Positions 22,863 to 33,931 of a stretch of DNA of 64,000 bases are shown in pieces; positions within the stretch are counted from its first letter, which is position 1, and every line of letters begins with the position of its first letter. The stretch covers positions 1,798,001 to 1,862,000 of the forward strand of contig CM062388.1 of the NCBI GenBank assembly GCA_031310005.1. The letters are read 5' to 3'. Below the pieces are notes generated by a model that was given only the letters and a program-made list of their open reading frames with translations, was not told the DNA's origin and searched no databases. Both the position numbers and the translations under genes were made by a program. Origin of the DNA: Dactylellina haptotyla. Taxonomy: Eukaryota; Ascomycota; Orbiliomycetes; Orbiliales; Orbiliaceae.

Positions 22863-23419
22863 ATGGTGCTCACGGACGCGCAGAGGTACAGGGTCATTAA
22901 TGTGCAGAGTGGGACCGTTCTCGATCTGTCTGGGACCAATGGGAAGTCCGTTTCGGGGTGGAAACGAAACAACGGCGAAAACCAGCAATGGGTAACTCTG
23001 GACAAGAAAACACATTGGTATATTCAGAACCTCGACTCGGGGAAGTACCTTGGCGTTGCGGACCCGAGGGATCTTGATGATGGTACCCCGCTTATTGGAG
23101 TTGAGAAACCGTTCAAATGGAAGATTGAGGAGCACGATGATGGGACCTATCGGTATGTTCACGCTTAGTTGTAATAAATTGCTAGCAGTAAAACAGAAGA
23201 GCTAATTGAGATTTTCAGGATCTCCGTCGCCGAATTCCCTACGCCGATAACCGTTGACTTGGTGAAAGGTAATTCTAAGAATGGGACTTTGGTCGTGCTC
23301 TGGGGCCAGCATGATGCTAAGAATCAGCGATGGAAGTTTGAAGAAAGTGAGATTTCCAATACCTCAGAGTTCATTTTATCCTAACAGCTACCTGACCAAG
23401 TAAATTAGTTGAAGCGTAA
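22863..23419 (+). CDS. R-type (beta-trefoil) lectin-like protein A
   Basis: Exons 22863-23152, 23219-23346 and 23409-23419 join (phases 2 and 1) to 142 residues. Three trefoil repeats are visible: YRVINVQSGTVLDLSG...NQQWV, WYIQNLDSGKYLG...FKWKIEE, and ITVDLVKGNSKNGTLVVLWG...NQRWKFEE. The N-Q-x-W pattern at repeat ends is the QxW signature of ricin-B-type lectins. There is no signal peptide, as for many cytosolic fungal lectins that bind sugars of grazers or of the fungus itself. The last exon is only 11 nt and is supported by the same arrangement in the paralog at 31577. Without that splice the frame would read on for 14 more codons to a stop. The sugar specificity cannot be read. Confidence 0.8.
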
Positions 23420-24487
23420 CTACGAACTGCCATTGATTTCATTATACTCGCATTTTGTTTTCTGTGTTGAGAGCACCCAGCGTTGGTATCATCGGTGTTT
23501 TCAGCATTTTCTCGGGGGAAAATATTGAACTATTAGCGTTTACAGCCAGCAAACTCGTTTTGTGTTCATTGCCCTGTAAAAATAAGATTACTAAACAATT
23601 TAAATAAATATAAATTTCTCATTCAATTCTAATATTTTGACTCGACAACTGCAGGATGAGAAATATTGATAGTAGGACGACCAAAAGAATGTAGTTGGCA
23701 GGTCACCCTTATTAAATACTAAGGAAGTATACATCTATTGCATTTATGGGCCGGCAAACCTAGTCAGCGCTTCGTTCTTGTCTATAGAACCGGGTTAAAC
23801 TTCCGTTGGGCCGCATTGTGTAACTTCGCTGTGATTCTTGGTACCGTGATTCTTGATACCAGTCCGTAACGTCGATTTTAAAATTAAAGCGACCAGCTAA
23901 CACAGCAACGGCCGCAGATCTGTCAATGCGTTACAAGCAGGTATTCGTTTGCCCTATGGGATCCCGGATTTCTGAGGCTTGATCTGCTAAGCTTTTCGAG
24001 GCGCTTCGTATAATTGCGAATAAGGAAGGTCCGTATCGGTCTGGGGATATTCGTTTATTTAAGGAAGGACCTCTCGCACCGAAGAAGCATTGCACCATGA
24101 GGGGGTAAACTGGAGCTTTGATCTTGAAGTTTGATGACGTGCACTTTTCGTCGGATGTAACATTAAACGTGTATCATGGTAAAGGCATTTGGGTACCAGT
24201 CGGGATATCGCGGTAATTGGCGAGCGGGAAATTTTGGAGTTGAGGCTGGTACCATGATTTTTGTGTGATCTACATGCAATGCCGACATGTAAATAATTAG
24301 AACAAACACGCGAGTATTCATAAGTTCATATTTCTCAACCCTTCTATAAAAGGGAGATAGAGGGCACCAGTTGAAACTTTCTTTCTATACCAGAATTCAG
24401 AATATATGTAACACTGCTCGAACATTACGAACTAACTTATCACTAAACGATATCAAGTAATCTGCAGTACCTAAGAAATTATTCAAA
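23420..24487. other. intergenic
   Basis: No supported gene. Contains the promoter of the Cys-rich GPI protein (TATA at 24345). Confidence 0.5.
24345..24352 (+). promoter_or_regulatory. TATA box, Cys-rich GPI protein
   Basis: TATAAAAG, 143 bp before ATG 24488, with a CT-rich start zone after it. Confidence 0.5.
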
Positions 24488-25027
24488 ATGAAGACCGGAA
24501 AGATTTTCATTACCAGGTAAGAAGTCACACCCCAACTATTAAGTGTTCTGGCTGCGCGCTGATTTATTCAAATAATGAGCAATAGTCTTTTGAGTACTAG
24601 TGTCTACGCACAGACCTCCACCACCACCAGCGCGGTTGCGCCTATGGCTACCGGATGCCCTGCGACATATAACACTTCGTGTCCTTTCTATTGCGGAGGT
24701 TCAAGTGGTGCATGCAGTTTTGACTATTATCCTTCCACTGGACACTACGGTTGCAGGGTATGCGACGGTTATCCGCAAACATGTCCTGCTGCCCCTGATG
24801 TTTCTTGTGCCTTCATTTGCAGTAGCAGCATCGTCAGTAATAAGTTCTGTTATAAGTCCGATCTATCACGGGATTTTGGGCAATACGAAAAAATCAATTG
24901 CACGCCATGCGGGGGTGCCACTAATTCAACTACTGGCTTGCCAATGCCAACATTTAGCTCTGGTGCTTCCGCTGTTAGCGTTGGCGGTGCGGTGTTCCTT
25001 GGGTTGGTTTATGCTATGCTTGCTTAA
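24488..25027 (+). CDS. small secreted Cys-rich GPI-anchored protein
   Basis: Exons 24488-24516 and 24586-25027 join at phase 2 to 156 residues. The intron lies inside the signal peptide (MKTGKIFIT, then LLSTSVYAQ). The mature part carries ten or more Cys in pairs and triplets (TSCPFYCGG, CRVCDGYPQTC, SCAFIC, CTPCGG), which suggests a disulfide-rich domain. A Thr/Ser stalk and a hydrophobic tail (VGGAVFLGLVYAMLA) suggest a GPI anchor. The family is not recognised. It lies next to a WSC wall protein, transcribed convergently with it. Cell surface location is inferred from the end signals. Confidence 0.8.
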
Positions 25028-25151
25028 ATTGCTTTTGTAAATAAGAAAACAGGATAATGTAGTTGTATCGAAAAATAATATCATAGTATATACACCGATC
25101 CTCTATAAATAAAAAAATCTCATCTCGCGGGTATTCTTTTTATATCGCACT

Positions 25152-27602
25152 CTAGTAATATCCATCTCCATTACCGTTATTATTAGGCTTGCAGTTCTTG
25201 CATGGTCCGTTCAAGGTTGTAACGGTATTGGCGTCAACGCAAGCTTGCTTCTGCTTATTGCACAGCGCGGCGGCCGCCACACAATTCTTGCCATTATTGC
25301 AAGCCTTTCCAGTATACTTGGCCTTGCAAGCGTTCCACTGCTCTTTACATGCGTTCTGGCAGGCATTCTTCAACTCCTGGCAGGTGTTAGTGTAATCGGT
25401 AGGGCAGCTGGCCCCGGCGTCGGCGAATAGCTTGTATCCGTCCTTCTTCGGGTTCTTGCACATAACGGCAGGCGCTGTGATACCACCGAGTGGGAATGTA
25501 ACCGGTGGGGTCATGCTCTGCAGGTCATCTGGGACAACGGGCAGATTGCAGATGCTGACAACCGACGTCTGCGCTGGAGGTGAGCCAGAGGTCGTTGTGA
25601 TTATAACGGTGTCGGTTTTAGCGCCAGTTTTGGTTGCAGTTCCTGGCGTTTTCCCTCCTGTAGTTACTGTAGTAGTTACCTTGGTTGTGGACCCATATGC
25701 TTTGGGGACTGTGGTAATGATGATGCTAACAGTTCCGGAGTCTGTGACAGTCTCGCCATTATCGTCGGTCACATAAAGTGTCTCAGTACCTGGCTCGGGC
25801 CCTGGCGTCGTCCTGGTGACTGTGGCCTGAGTTGGTGGCGGGGCGTCGGGCGTGGTGATAATGATACTGACTGTACCAGAAGTCGAGATCGTCTCACCGT
25901 TATCATCGGTCACAAAAATAGTCTCGGTACCTGGCTCAGGTCCCGGTGTCGTGACGGTGACGGTAGCTTGCGTGGGAGGCGGGCCAGTCTTGGTGGTAAT
26001 TATCACTGTATCCGTCTTTGAACCGGTTTTCGTCGTAGTACCTGGCGTCTTTCCGCCTGTGGTGACGGTGGTAGTGGCCTTTTTGACGGTGGTAGTGATG
26101 ATGATACTGACTGTACCAGAAGTCGTGATTGTCTCGCCATTATCATCGGTAACAAAGATAGTCTCGGTACCTGGCTCAGGTCCCGGGGTCGTGCGAGTTA
26201 CGGTAGCCTGCGTGGGAGGCGGGCCAGTCTTTGTGGTGATAACCACCGTATCCGTGGTTGGACCGGTTTTGGTCGTAGTACCCGGTGTCTTTCCGCCTGT
26301 GGTGACGGTGACGGTGACCTTGTCGACGGTCGTAGTGACGATGACGCTAACAGTGCCCGAGGTCTTAATTGTAGAACCGCCTGGGCCGGTCACAAAGCGG
26401 GTGGTGGTTCCAGCTGTAGGCCCGGGTACGGTTGTGGTGACTGTGGGCTGCGGCTGCGGGCCATTATCGCAAGTATCCGCGACGTCGAGATCCGGGTTGT
26501 AATACATGCTCATGTAGCCGGCATTGCCGCAGTACTGGTAGTCATCCTTGCTGATGGACCACTTGACCTTCTTCGTCGCCGTGCAAAGTTCGGTACACGC
26601 AGCATTATCCCCCGGATGTGACTTGTGTCTGTCTATCATGCCCGGCGAAAGTCTTCCTCCGCACCAGCACTGGTCTCCGTTCGCCGGCCAGCCGCTACAC
26701 GCTACGCCGGAGTAAGCATAACCCCTCGAAGCGCAAGCCTCGACACAGGAATCGACGCTGAGATTGTCTCCCGAGACTCCGCTCATGATGCCACTGGTAA
26801 GCGGCCAAGCTAATCGAATAACCAAGCATTAGTCCTTGCTATATAACTGGAGTGTGACATATTTAGTGGCTTACCTGAATACCAAAAGCATCCGACGTAG
26901 GAGTAGCCCCCTGCAGCCTCATCCACGTCCCAGTCTTTATAGCATGGGTCCATCCAAATCGACCAAGTATTGCTACCTCCACATTTGTTGATATCATAAC
27001 CCTTGCCTTCAGCTTCAGCGCACGGAATGTTGCACTTCGCATCAGAACTCAGTTTCCCATCCTCAATTCGCGCAGAGCCGCAGAAACACTGAGAGAAACG
27101 GATGGTGTGATATTAGTAGGCCGCCAGCAGTCAAAGGTATATAGTAAGCTATCTTAGAGTTACTAACCTTTTTTACGCCATTTTCTCCCTTGATACCAGC
27201 GTAACGAAATCCAGCACCCTTACAGGATGCCATACAATATTCCATGTTGAAAGATTCGTACGTCGGGCTATTCATACATGAGCAGACACCAGTGTCGTAC
27301 CACATCTCAATGTCGTTGGAATAACACCTAAAAACGAGGTTAGCTGACGGATATGGGATATTTAAACTGATTTAGGAGTGCACTTACCCAATATGCTTCC
27401 AGGGTGTCGTTGGCTTAACCGGATTCCATACTGTCAATGGGTTAGGCCAGTTATACATCCAGCCTCTCTTGTGGAGCTCATTTCTGGAAACGAGGTCTGA
27501 TCCTGAATTGATCTGACTTTTCGCGACAAGTGGGCTGTCTTCTGCCGCCAGAGCCACCCCGAGAAGGGTGGTCAATGTGGAAGCGATCAAGGATAAACGC
27601 AT
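25152..27602 (-). CDS. WSC-like, mucin-type cell wall protein
   Basis: Exons 27602-27388, 27327-27168, 27088-26875 and 26809-25152 join in phase to 748 residues. The signal peptide (about 1-19) is followed by a propeptide-like ELHKRG. Two Cys-rich WSC-like modules start at HIGCYSND (about residue 71) and YSYVGCFWYS (about residue 190), with typical inner motifs CSCMNSPTYES, CFCGSARI and CWCGGRLSPG. A Thr-rich region of about 300 residues follows, built from repeats such as TTVTTGGKTPGTTTKTG and TPGPEPGTETIFVTDDNGET; it should be heavily O-glycosylated. The C-terminal domain (about 650-748) has 12 or more Cys, often spaced CxxxC in helices. WSC domains bind wall glycans or act in wall sensing. 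No C-terminal transmembrane helix or GPI tail was seen, so it is probably secreted or wall-bound rather than a sensor. Confidence 0.85.
25560..26420 (-). repeat. in-frame tandem repeats in WSC/mucin gene
   Basis: Degenerate units with the DNA period of about 240 bp (compare 25920-25960 with 26160-26200). One unit around 25790-25930 is shortened to about 140 bp. Each encodes a PGPEPGTET block followed by a GKTPGT block. High identity between units suggests recent unequal exchange. Confidence 0.75.
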
Positions 27603-29292
27603 GGTTTATCGCGGACGGCTTATTTTATATAAATATACGAAGCCTCAAGTTTGGTGAATATTTGGGAGTTATATTGCACCAGTCGCAATATAAGAGAAAG
27701 GCTTAGGAGGTAATATGGCAGAAGCCGAGGAAATGGTCAGGGTAGATACTGCACACCCTTGGTTCGAGATGGGGAAGAAATAAATCAAAGAGAGGTAGGC
27801 ATCTCATTCTTTATAAGAAAAACCATCATCGAATAAATAAATTGCACTGTGGATCCAATATAATATCGATTTCCAGAATTGCAACCTGGTTCTATGGAAG
27901 AATTTAAAATTCCCTATGAACTATTAGACCTATGTCTATCCTGGGCATGCCATTTGAAGCTACGGATAAGCGACAAAAACAATAGAAAACCTTAAGGAAA
28001 CGCCAAAGCATGGAGTGGCTTCTCTTGCTTAGGAGGGAGGTTACATTTGAATCGGATTTTTCAACTTGGGCTATCTCCTATACTATCGTGTCCTTTCTAT
28101 AGTGCGACCTAGCGGCTAGCCCAAATAGCGCCAAAGTGGGTTGGTCATTGCGCAAGCGGCACTCTAAAGCCTCCAACGGTCGAAACGGGATATTTAAGAT
28201 AGCTACTCCATAGTGGATATTACTTATGTAAGTGCAAGTAGATACGAAATTTAGGCCAGTTAGCGCTTCAAGGGCTGGATAACATGGCAATCAGCTTCTA
28301 AGTGTCTTTTTCACGTTTCAAAGGAAACCGAGAATGTTTGTTCCGGAGCCCAGAAAATTACCACGCATCCGAACGGTGGTTCTTCTGTAGCAGCTGCACG
28401 CGATTTTAGATGGCTTGTAACACAACACGAATATAGTTCCTATTACTGTACCAGGTTCGCGAGTGGGCCCAGATACCAGGTAATTCGGTTCCGGATACAA
28501 CCAAACCAAGACTGTTTATCCATCTCGTATTCTTATTTTACCTCGCCAGGAAGACTTATCTAGGGAATCACTTAGGTATATGCGATCTAGACGAAGTGAT
28601 CCCATTTAAGCTTGCAACCCAGGTTGGATGTTTAAAAAAGGAAACGCATACAATTTGCAAGGAAAACACCGCTTATCTTACCTAAGGAAGTTATTCTGAA
28701 TTTTTAGCCTCACATTCCATTCACCTGTTCGAAGTTTCGAAATTTAAGAACTTGATTCTAATCTACATTCATACATTTATGGTGCGGAAAAAAAAGACCA
28801 TTTTGCATCTTGAATTCATTTACGCTAGCCTAGAGCGCCTTACAATATTACTTCGCAAGCCAGACGCCGTCTTACAATATATAAACAATAATCTGCTTAA
28901 ACTGACCATCTAAATGTTGTGGTGGCAGGCCAATTGCTTCACCACCAGCTGGTCACACACGGTTCAGGTGACCGGCACGGAGAACAAAGAAACCAGATAG
29001 ATAAAGGAACAGCAGACTGTAGCAATAGAAAATCATCGTTCTCTCCTCTGACACATCATATTGTACCTTCGTAGACGTGACTCCATGCGCGCGTACAGCC
29101 TGCCTCAACACGAAATTGCATGTACATACATGTAACTTACTGTACATAGGATATTTTATCTGCAGTATTTCGCCTTGACAACACACAACGCTTCAAATTT
29201 ACATATATGAACAAGGTATTCAGGACAGTCTTTTATTTAAAAATTTATTCATCAATTTTATCTAATGGTGTTGATTTGTGGGATATTTACAC
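27603..29292. other. AT-rich intergenic, no gene seen
   Basis: About 1.7 kb without supported coding. A palindromic TTTATATAAA lies at 27624, just before the WSC gene start. Short minus frames lack domains. Confidence 0.55.
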
Positions 29293-29756
29293 TCATCTGT
29301 GCTTGTTTGCAGCCTGGACGATTTCTTCGAACTGTTGTCGTAAGATTGCAATTAGCATTTACCAGCATTTAAATTTTAAGAAAGGGAAAGGGGGAAAAAC
29401 TAAGAAAGAAAAAGGAGCAAAAAAGCGAGAGATCTCTGTCTCTGAGGCCCATATTACTTACTTTTTGGTTGTCCACGGGCTTCGGTAGTCCTTTGAATTT
29501 ACTCTTCTTTGGATTCCATTCCTTTTTATTTACCGGGCCCTTTGCGGCATTCATAGTAGGCTTCGCTATAGCCAATGGAACGGTCCCAGTGGGCTTAGGT
29601 ACCACGAACGAAGAAACGGCGGACTGAGGGAGGGCAGAGGTCACACTTAATAATAAGGGCTCATGTTAGCTAGAGAGGTAATCGATTTCCCGTAAAGTAA
29701 TAATAGAGTTCTAACCTTAAAAGTGCAGCAAGAGCGAGGAGATTGAAAAGCTGCAT
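29293..29756 (-). CDS. small secreted Lys/Pro-rich protein
   Basis: Exons 29756-29716, 29645-29462 and 29331-29293 join (phases 2 and 0) to 87 residues. The signal peptide is MQLFNLLALAALL then SVTSA. The mature part is Cys-free, with Pro-rich VPKPTGTVP and Lys-rich KKEWNPKKSKFKG, and ends FEEIVQAANKHR. Intron 2 (29461-29332) is 130 nt, long for this window, and very purine-rich on plus. The small size, strong secretion signal and lack of known domain fit an effector-like or antimicrobial-type peptide, but no function is shown. Confidence 0.7.
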
Positions 29757-29898
29757 TTTGAGTTGAGAATAAAATAAATGTTTTGTAAGGAGCGTATTGA
29801 GAGTAGCTGATATGACAGTGAGATAAAGGAGCGACTGCATGCCGTATAGTGGCCGATGGTTATCTCTGAAAAAAGACATCTTACGAGGAGCAACCACC

Positions 29899-29906
29899 CT
29901 TTTATA
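29899..29906 (-). promoter_or_regulatory. TATA box, small secreted gene
   Basis: TATAAAAG on minus, 143 bp before ATG 29756. Confidence 0.5.
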
Positions 29907-30822
29907 TCTTCTTACTAGCCTATTATTAGCGGTTTTCCCGCCTTATCGGTGTCGAAATGTGTTGGGCACTACCACTATTCGATGTGGATCGAGAAGAAGA
30001 TCGATATCCGGGTATGGGATTACGGTTTACAGGGCTATCTAACGCCAGCCGCTTCGAGTTGGCTTAAAGATTGCACGAATCTGTGCAAAGATCTAGTTTT
30101 GGTCATGCTGATGTCTGCGCGCTAGTAATATGTAAAGCTGTCTGTCTTGGCAAATTCCAGAATAGTGTCGTCAAAGCTAGCGCGAGCTTGGAACACCATA
30201 AGGGTGAAAGTCTAACCGCGCCGTTCGGCTTGTTGACCTCTGGGTAATGACTTAGAGCGGTTGCATACCCTTTTTCTTTTCCATTTCCCCATTTCCACAA
30301 AAAATATAACCTTATTTCGAGAGGTGGTTCCTTGAAACTCGGCTCCTAGCAAAAGTGGAGTGGTTACAGGACAAGCGTTTCTCGAACCTCGCACTGGCAA
30401 CGAGGCTAACCTCGCACAGAACTCAAGTGCAATATTAATGTGTTGCCGAACCAAGTTACTCAAGGCTAAGTTGAACTACCGTTTCGAGCCACCATACAGT
30501 TTCCAACCGAACCAAGCAATGCAAGTTTGGTTTGGTCTCGGGACTGCTATACCCATCGTTTGCCGATTTAAACTATGGCAAACGAAAATTCGAAGTTAAT
30601 TCCGGGGGGTTTTTTTTGGTAAATCTGTAAAGTTGAACTAGCCTCGAGGCTTAAGTTGAATAAGCTGTTTGGTTTGGCTGTGGGGCACGGTTGCACGTGC
30701 TTAGCCTTTATTTTTTTAAAAAAATTTGTACTAGATATTTGCGCACCGATCGAACGCAGGTCTATGTGGAGTTTTGACAAGATATAGTTAGTTGACCTTG
30801 TATTTTCAGTCAACTTTGCTGG

Positions 30823-30846
30823 ACGGCATCCGGCCTTGCGAGACAA
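30823..30846 (+). repeat. dispersed 24-bp repeat, copy 1
   Basis: It matches 44456-44479 at 23 of 24 positions (core GGCCTTGCGAGACAA). It is probably a remnant of a dispersed element. Confidence 0.5.
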
Positions 30847-31410
30847 TTAATGGTCTTGTATCTCTGATCCTCTAGTCAGACAAGGTTTATTCTAGCTCCC
30901 TGCGGGCCCTGATAATGTGCTGTCATGCAGCTGCATACGACCCCTGTTCCTATTTCCACGTAACTCCCCAGCCAAAAAATTCACGGATCTCGGCAGGCTG
31001 CCTTTTATAGACGATATCCCCTAGCTAACTTTTGATGCACGGTTCATTCCGGTGCATGGCATTACCCTCAGGACTGAAGCTGGGATCTGATTGGCTTGCA
31101 ATTGTCATACCCAAGTATCCATGATGCTTGGAATAGCGTCAATCGCATCCTCCAAGCAAAGCTACCTGAGAATTGCGCGTACATATCTCCACTTTGCTTC
31201 TTGGCTACCGGGGCCTGTAGCAGACTGTGCTGCAGCCAATACTTTTGAAGCTGTAAATGGAATGTAGATACCACGGAAATATAACCGCACATGATATCAT
31301 GATGGGAGACGACGAATAAGATTCTATGCCGAGATCTTGACTTGAGCTCCTCATATGCATTCTGTAAAGCGATTCTCACACGGTGACACCGACAGCTGTA
31401 ATGTCAGTGT

Positions 31411-31424
31411 GTAACGTACGTTAC
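31411..31424. promoter_or_regulatory. perfect palindrome before lectin B TATA box
   Basis: GTAACGTACGTTAC is a perfect 14-bp inverted repeat, 14 bp before the TATA box at 31439. It is a candidate dimer binding site; the lectin A gene has a related GTAACGT at 22721. Confidence 0.45.
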
Positions 31425-31438
31425 CCCGCTCTGGCGTC

Positions 31439-31446
31439 TATATAAA
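31439..31446 (+). promoter_or_regulatory. TATA box, lectin B
   Basis: TATATAAA, 131 bp before ATG 31577, followed by a CT-rich leader. Confidence 0.55.
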
Positions 31447-31576
31447 GGCTTGAGTTCTTCTGAGGTCTTCCAAGTTTCACCGTAACAACTCACTCTTAAT
31501 CAACCTTCTCTCCGTCGCTTATATCTCATCTCAATAAGACTTTCTTCGAGATTATTTTCAATCTAACGAAATAAAA

Positions 31577-32201
31577 ATGGGTCTCGACGACGGCAAAGCC
31601 TACAAGTTCTTCAACGTTAAGGGAGGTACCGCCATCGATCTTTCGGGAACGGACGATGAGTCGATCACCGGATGGGAGTCGCATGATGGCGATAACCAGA
31701 AGGTAAGAGAACCCACTTCCGTGTTGATATAAATGCACCTTGGATTAATGTATACCAGTGGGTTTTGGAAGAAGCAGGGGATCAATGGCGCATCCGAAAT
31801 CTAGCTACCGGTCGCTATCTTGTTCCAGCTGAGCCATTTGAGAACATAAACGACGGAACTCCCGTCATCGGGTCTGATGAGCCTTTTGATTGGGACATCA
31901 AGGAGCAAGACGATGATATCTACCGGTAAGTTTGTATCATAGTTACGATCATTGAAAGGTTGAATATTAATCGATGTTTCTCTAGTATCTACGTTCCAGG
32001 ATTCGACCGTCCTATCAATCTCGATTTATCCGACCACGGAAATGGCAATGATGGAACTCGAGTCGAGCTTTGGGGACAGTGGGAGGGAGAGAATCAGCTC
32101 TGGCGACTTGAAGAAGGTAAATTTCATCTCAATTTGCGGCCTTCATTCGTCCAGACGATAGATGTTGCTAATGCTATGGGGTTGTGGTAGCTGATTCTTG
32201 A
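31577..32201 (+). CDS. R-type (beta-trefoil) lectin-like protein B
   Basis: Exons 31577-31702, 31759-31925, 31986-32116 and 32191-32201 join (phases 0, 2 and 1) to 144 residues. It aligns along its length with the lectin at 22863: YKFFNVKGGTAIDLSG, GWESHDGDNQKW, WRIRNLATGRYL, WDIKEQDDDIYR, and LWGQWEGENQLWRLEE. The x-Q-x-W ends of the repeats are the ricin-B signature. Two splice sites fall at the same protein positions as in the paralog, including the one before an 11-nt last exon. The first intron, within NQK/W, is absent from the paralog. There is no signal peptide. It may be a cytosolic defence or storage lectin; sugar binding is inferred from family only. Confidence 0.82.
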
Positions 32202-32351
32202 TGGCGAGTTACAATAAGTGTCTTATATATGCGACTTTAAAAAAAGAAAAGAAAAAACTATTTTAATATGAGTGGATGCGTTCTGCATCGCTCTTCTTGT
32301 TAGATAGTCTGTTCTTCTGTTACGTAAACGGAAATTAAAATACTAGGATTT

Positions 32352-33134
32352 TCACGTGGAAAAAGATCTCCACCCAAATTGACCATATCGCCATCCGTTC
32401 TCTTCGTACCAAGGCTGATTGGGAAAGTACCCGTGATCTCTCTCGCCTGGCGCGTAGGGGTTTGGACGAACACCCCCGGGGTAGCCACCCAGCGGAACCC
32501 ATTGTTCTCCTCTAGCGTGTCGATACTCAGCAATGTCGCGGCGGCGTCGGAAAAAATCTTCCACCATGGGACAACAGTCGTCAAAGCATAGAAAGTTATT
32601 TTTGTAGCATTCGCATCCGGGGGTCCACCAATGGATAGTGCGTATCTTCCACTTTCCTTCGTATCGAGGCCAAGGCTTCTCTTCTAGAGGATTTGCACAG
32701 TTCCAAGTGATGCTTCCGTTTCTTCCATCAGATGTTTGATACTTTGCCTCGATCCTATCTCGGCACCAAGCTACGTTTCCGAATCTATACCCGTTGTATT
32801 TATCGGCAAAGCTGTCTCGCATTTCTGATTCGTTTTTCTGAAATTGGTTTCGTAGATAGTCCAAGTAGTTAGGTCCATAAGGGTTACGGACGATTTGCCA
32901 ATTAGGATCTGTCATGCCAATTGACTCAGAGTTCACGCGGCTGAGGTGGGCCATTGGCGGGGATAGAAGCGGGGGCGAAGAGATATATGGCGTGGTGGAC
33001 GGAGAAGTGAAAGTGGAGAAACCGGGTAACAGGTGGGACTGTGCATGTTGCGCTGACGAATTTGGGCTTAGAACCCTTCCCAAAACAATGGGCAGGTCCT
33101 CCCAACTGGGTGTCAGAGATGATATATCAGGCAT
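32352..33134 (-). CDS. W/Y-rich hypothetical protein (full-length family member)
   Basis: A single exon of 260 residues from ATG 33134. The first 80 residues are Ser/Pro-rich. The rest is rich in Trp, Tyr, Arg and Asn: FADKYNGYRFGNVAWCRDR, GSITWNCANP, GKWKIRTIHWW, then a Cys cluster (CECYKNNFLCFDDCCP) and a Gly/Tyr-rich tail. No signal peptide or known domain is recognised. A related but shorter frame at 46386-46826 shares F..+Y..YRF.N..W, GS..W and KW at matching spacing, so this is a family with at least two local members. A (TA)13 tract at 33197 may act as its TATA region. Confidence 0.65.
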   Translation of the reverse strand: MPDISSLTPSWEDLPIVLGRVLSPNSSAQHAQSHLLPGFSTFTSPSTTPYISSPPLLSPPMAHLSRVNSESIGMTDPNWQIVRNPYGPNYLDYLRNQFQKNESEMRDSFADKYNGYRFGNVAWCRDRIEAKYQTSDGRNGSITWNCANPLEEKPWPRYEGKWKIRTIHWWTPGCECYKNNFLCFDDCCPMVEDFFRRRRDIAEYRHARGEQWVPLGGYPGGVRPNPYAPGERDHGYFPNQPWYEENGWRYGQFGWRSFST

Positions 33135-33191
33135 TTTCTGGTTTCGTTCAGTTTTGGGGTTTTTGTTCGTTGGGCGGGGTTTTCAGCGCCC

Positions 33192-33196
<5 letters not shown>

Positions 33197-33222
<26 letters not shown>
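33197..33222. repeat. (TA)13 microsatellite
   Basis: Thirteen TA units, 63-88 bp upstream of ATG 33134 (minus). The position allows it to serve as the core promoter, and length changes could tune expression. Confidence 0.85.
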
Positions 33223-33931
33223 CTCTATGCCGCTGTAAGATAGAATTGTTAATCAGGACTGAGTGATTAGCCCCAGGAAACCATAAGTATGGTTTAATTG
33301 CGGTGATGCGGCAGATTATCTGACTTTTCATGATGATGTTCCCTCCGATCAGCCAGCAACTCAACTGGCAATCGCCCTGATACGTACAATATTATAAAAT
33401 AATTGATCTGGGAAAGTCAGTTCAGAAATCGGGCCAAGATACTGAGCTGTAGCTTAGCATCCCTCTACAATTCTATTTCTTGTATAATTATATATGTTGA
33501 CAAATCCAATCGTCTGCAGCTGCCGTTTGTAAGCTTTGAGGTGGCATATTTGGTGGTAATCATTGTATCGCACATAACGTACAACGGGATCGTGTATTTG
33601 AGTTAAGGGTGGTATAGTGACGGAGTGTTGAACAAAAAGTAACGAAAATTAGTAAGCCATTAAACTTCGAGCCACTGAGAGCCCTAATATAGCCAAGGTT
33701 GAAATTCTGTCTGTTTTCTTCTGCAGGATATTATGGAAACTATATGACGGGGGAGGACTACAAATCTGGTTATCCTTGTATCTCGTGTGAAAATAAATCC
33801 TAATAAAATATATCCGAGGCCAGGGTAGTGTACTATTCTACAGTGTATGTTAATAGTTTTGCGCACCTGTCCACAGTTTTTATTCCCTTCCTCTTTCTTT
33901 CCCCAACTCCATCCAAATCGACTGCCACAAC
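33223..33931. other. intergenic
   Basis: AT-rich between divergent genes; no coding supported. CT-rich sequence at 33880-33910 probably is the 5' leader of the next gene. Confidence 0.5.

Larger units (their letters stand above)
29757..31410. other. intergenic with a repeat copy
   Basis: A minus TATA (29899-29906) belongs to the small secreted gene. A 24-bp repeat copy sits at 30823-30846. A minus frame at 31379-31068 (VVSHHDIMCGYISVV) looks weakly coding but has no domain or start support; possible relic. Confidence 0.4.

Noticed and set aside
28078-28509. Minus frames of 63-70 codons
   Set aside because: No start context, domain or splice signals.
31068-31379. Minus frame containing VVSHHDIMCGYISVV
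   Set aside because: Weakly protein-like but no family, no promoter and stops on both sides; at best a relic.
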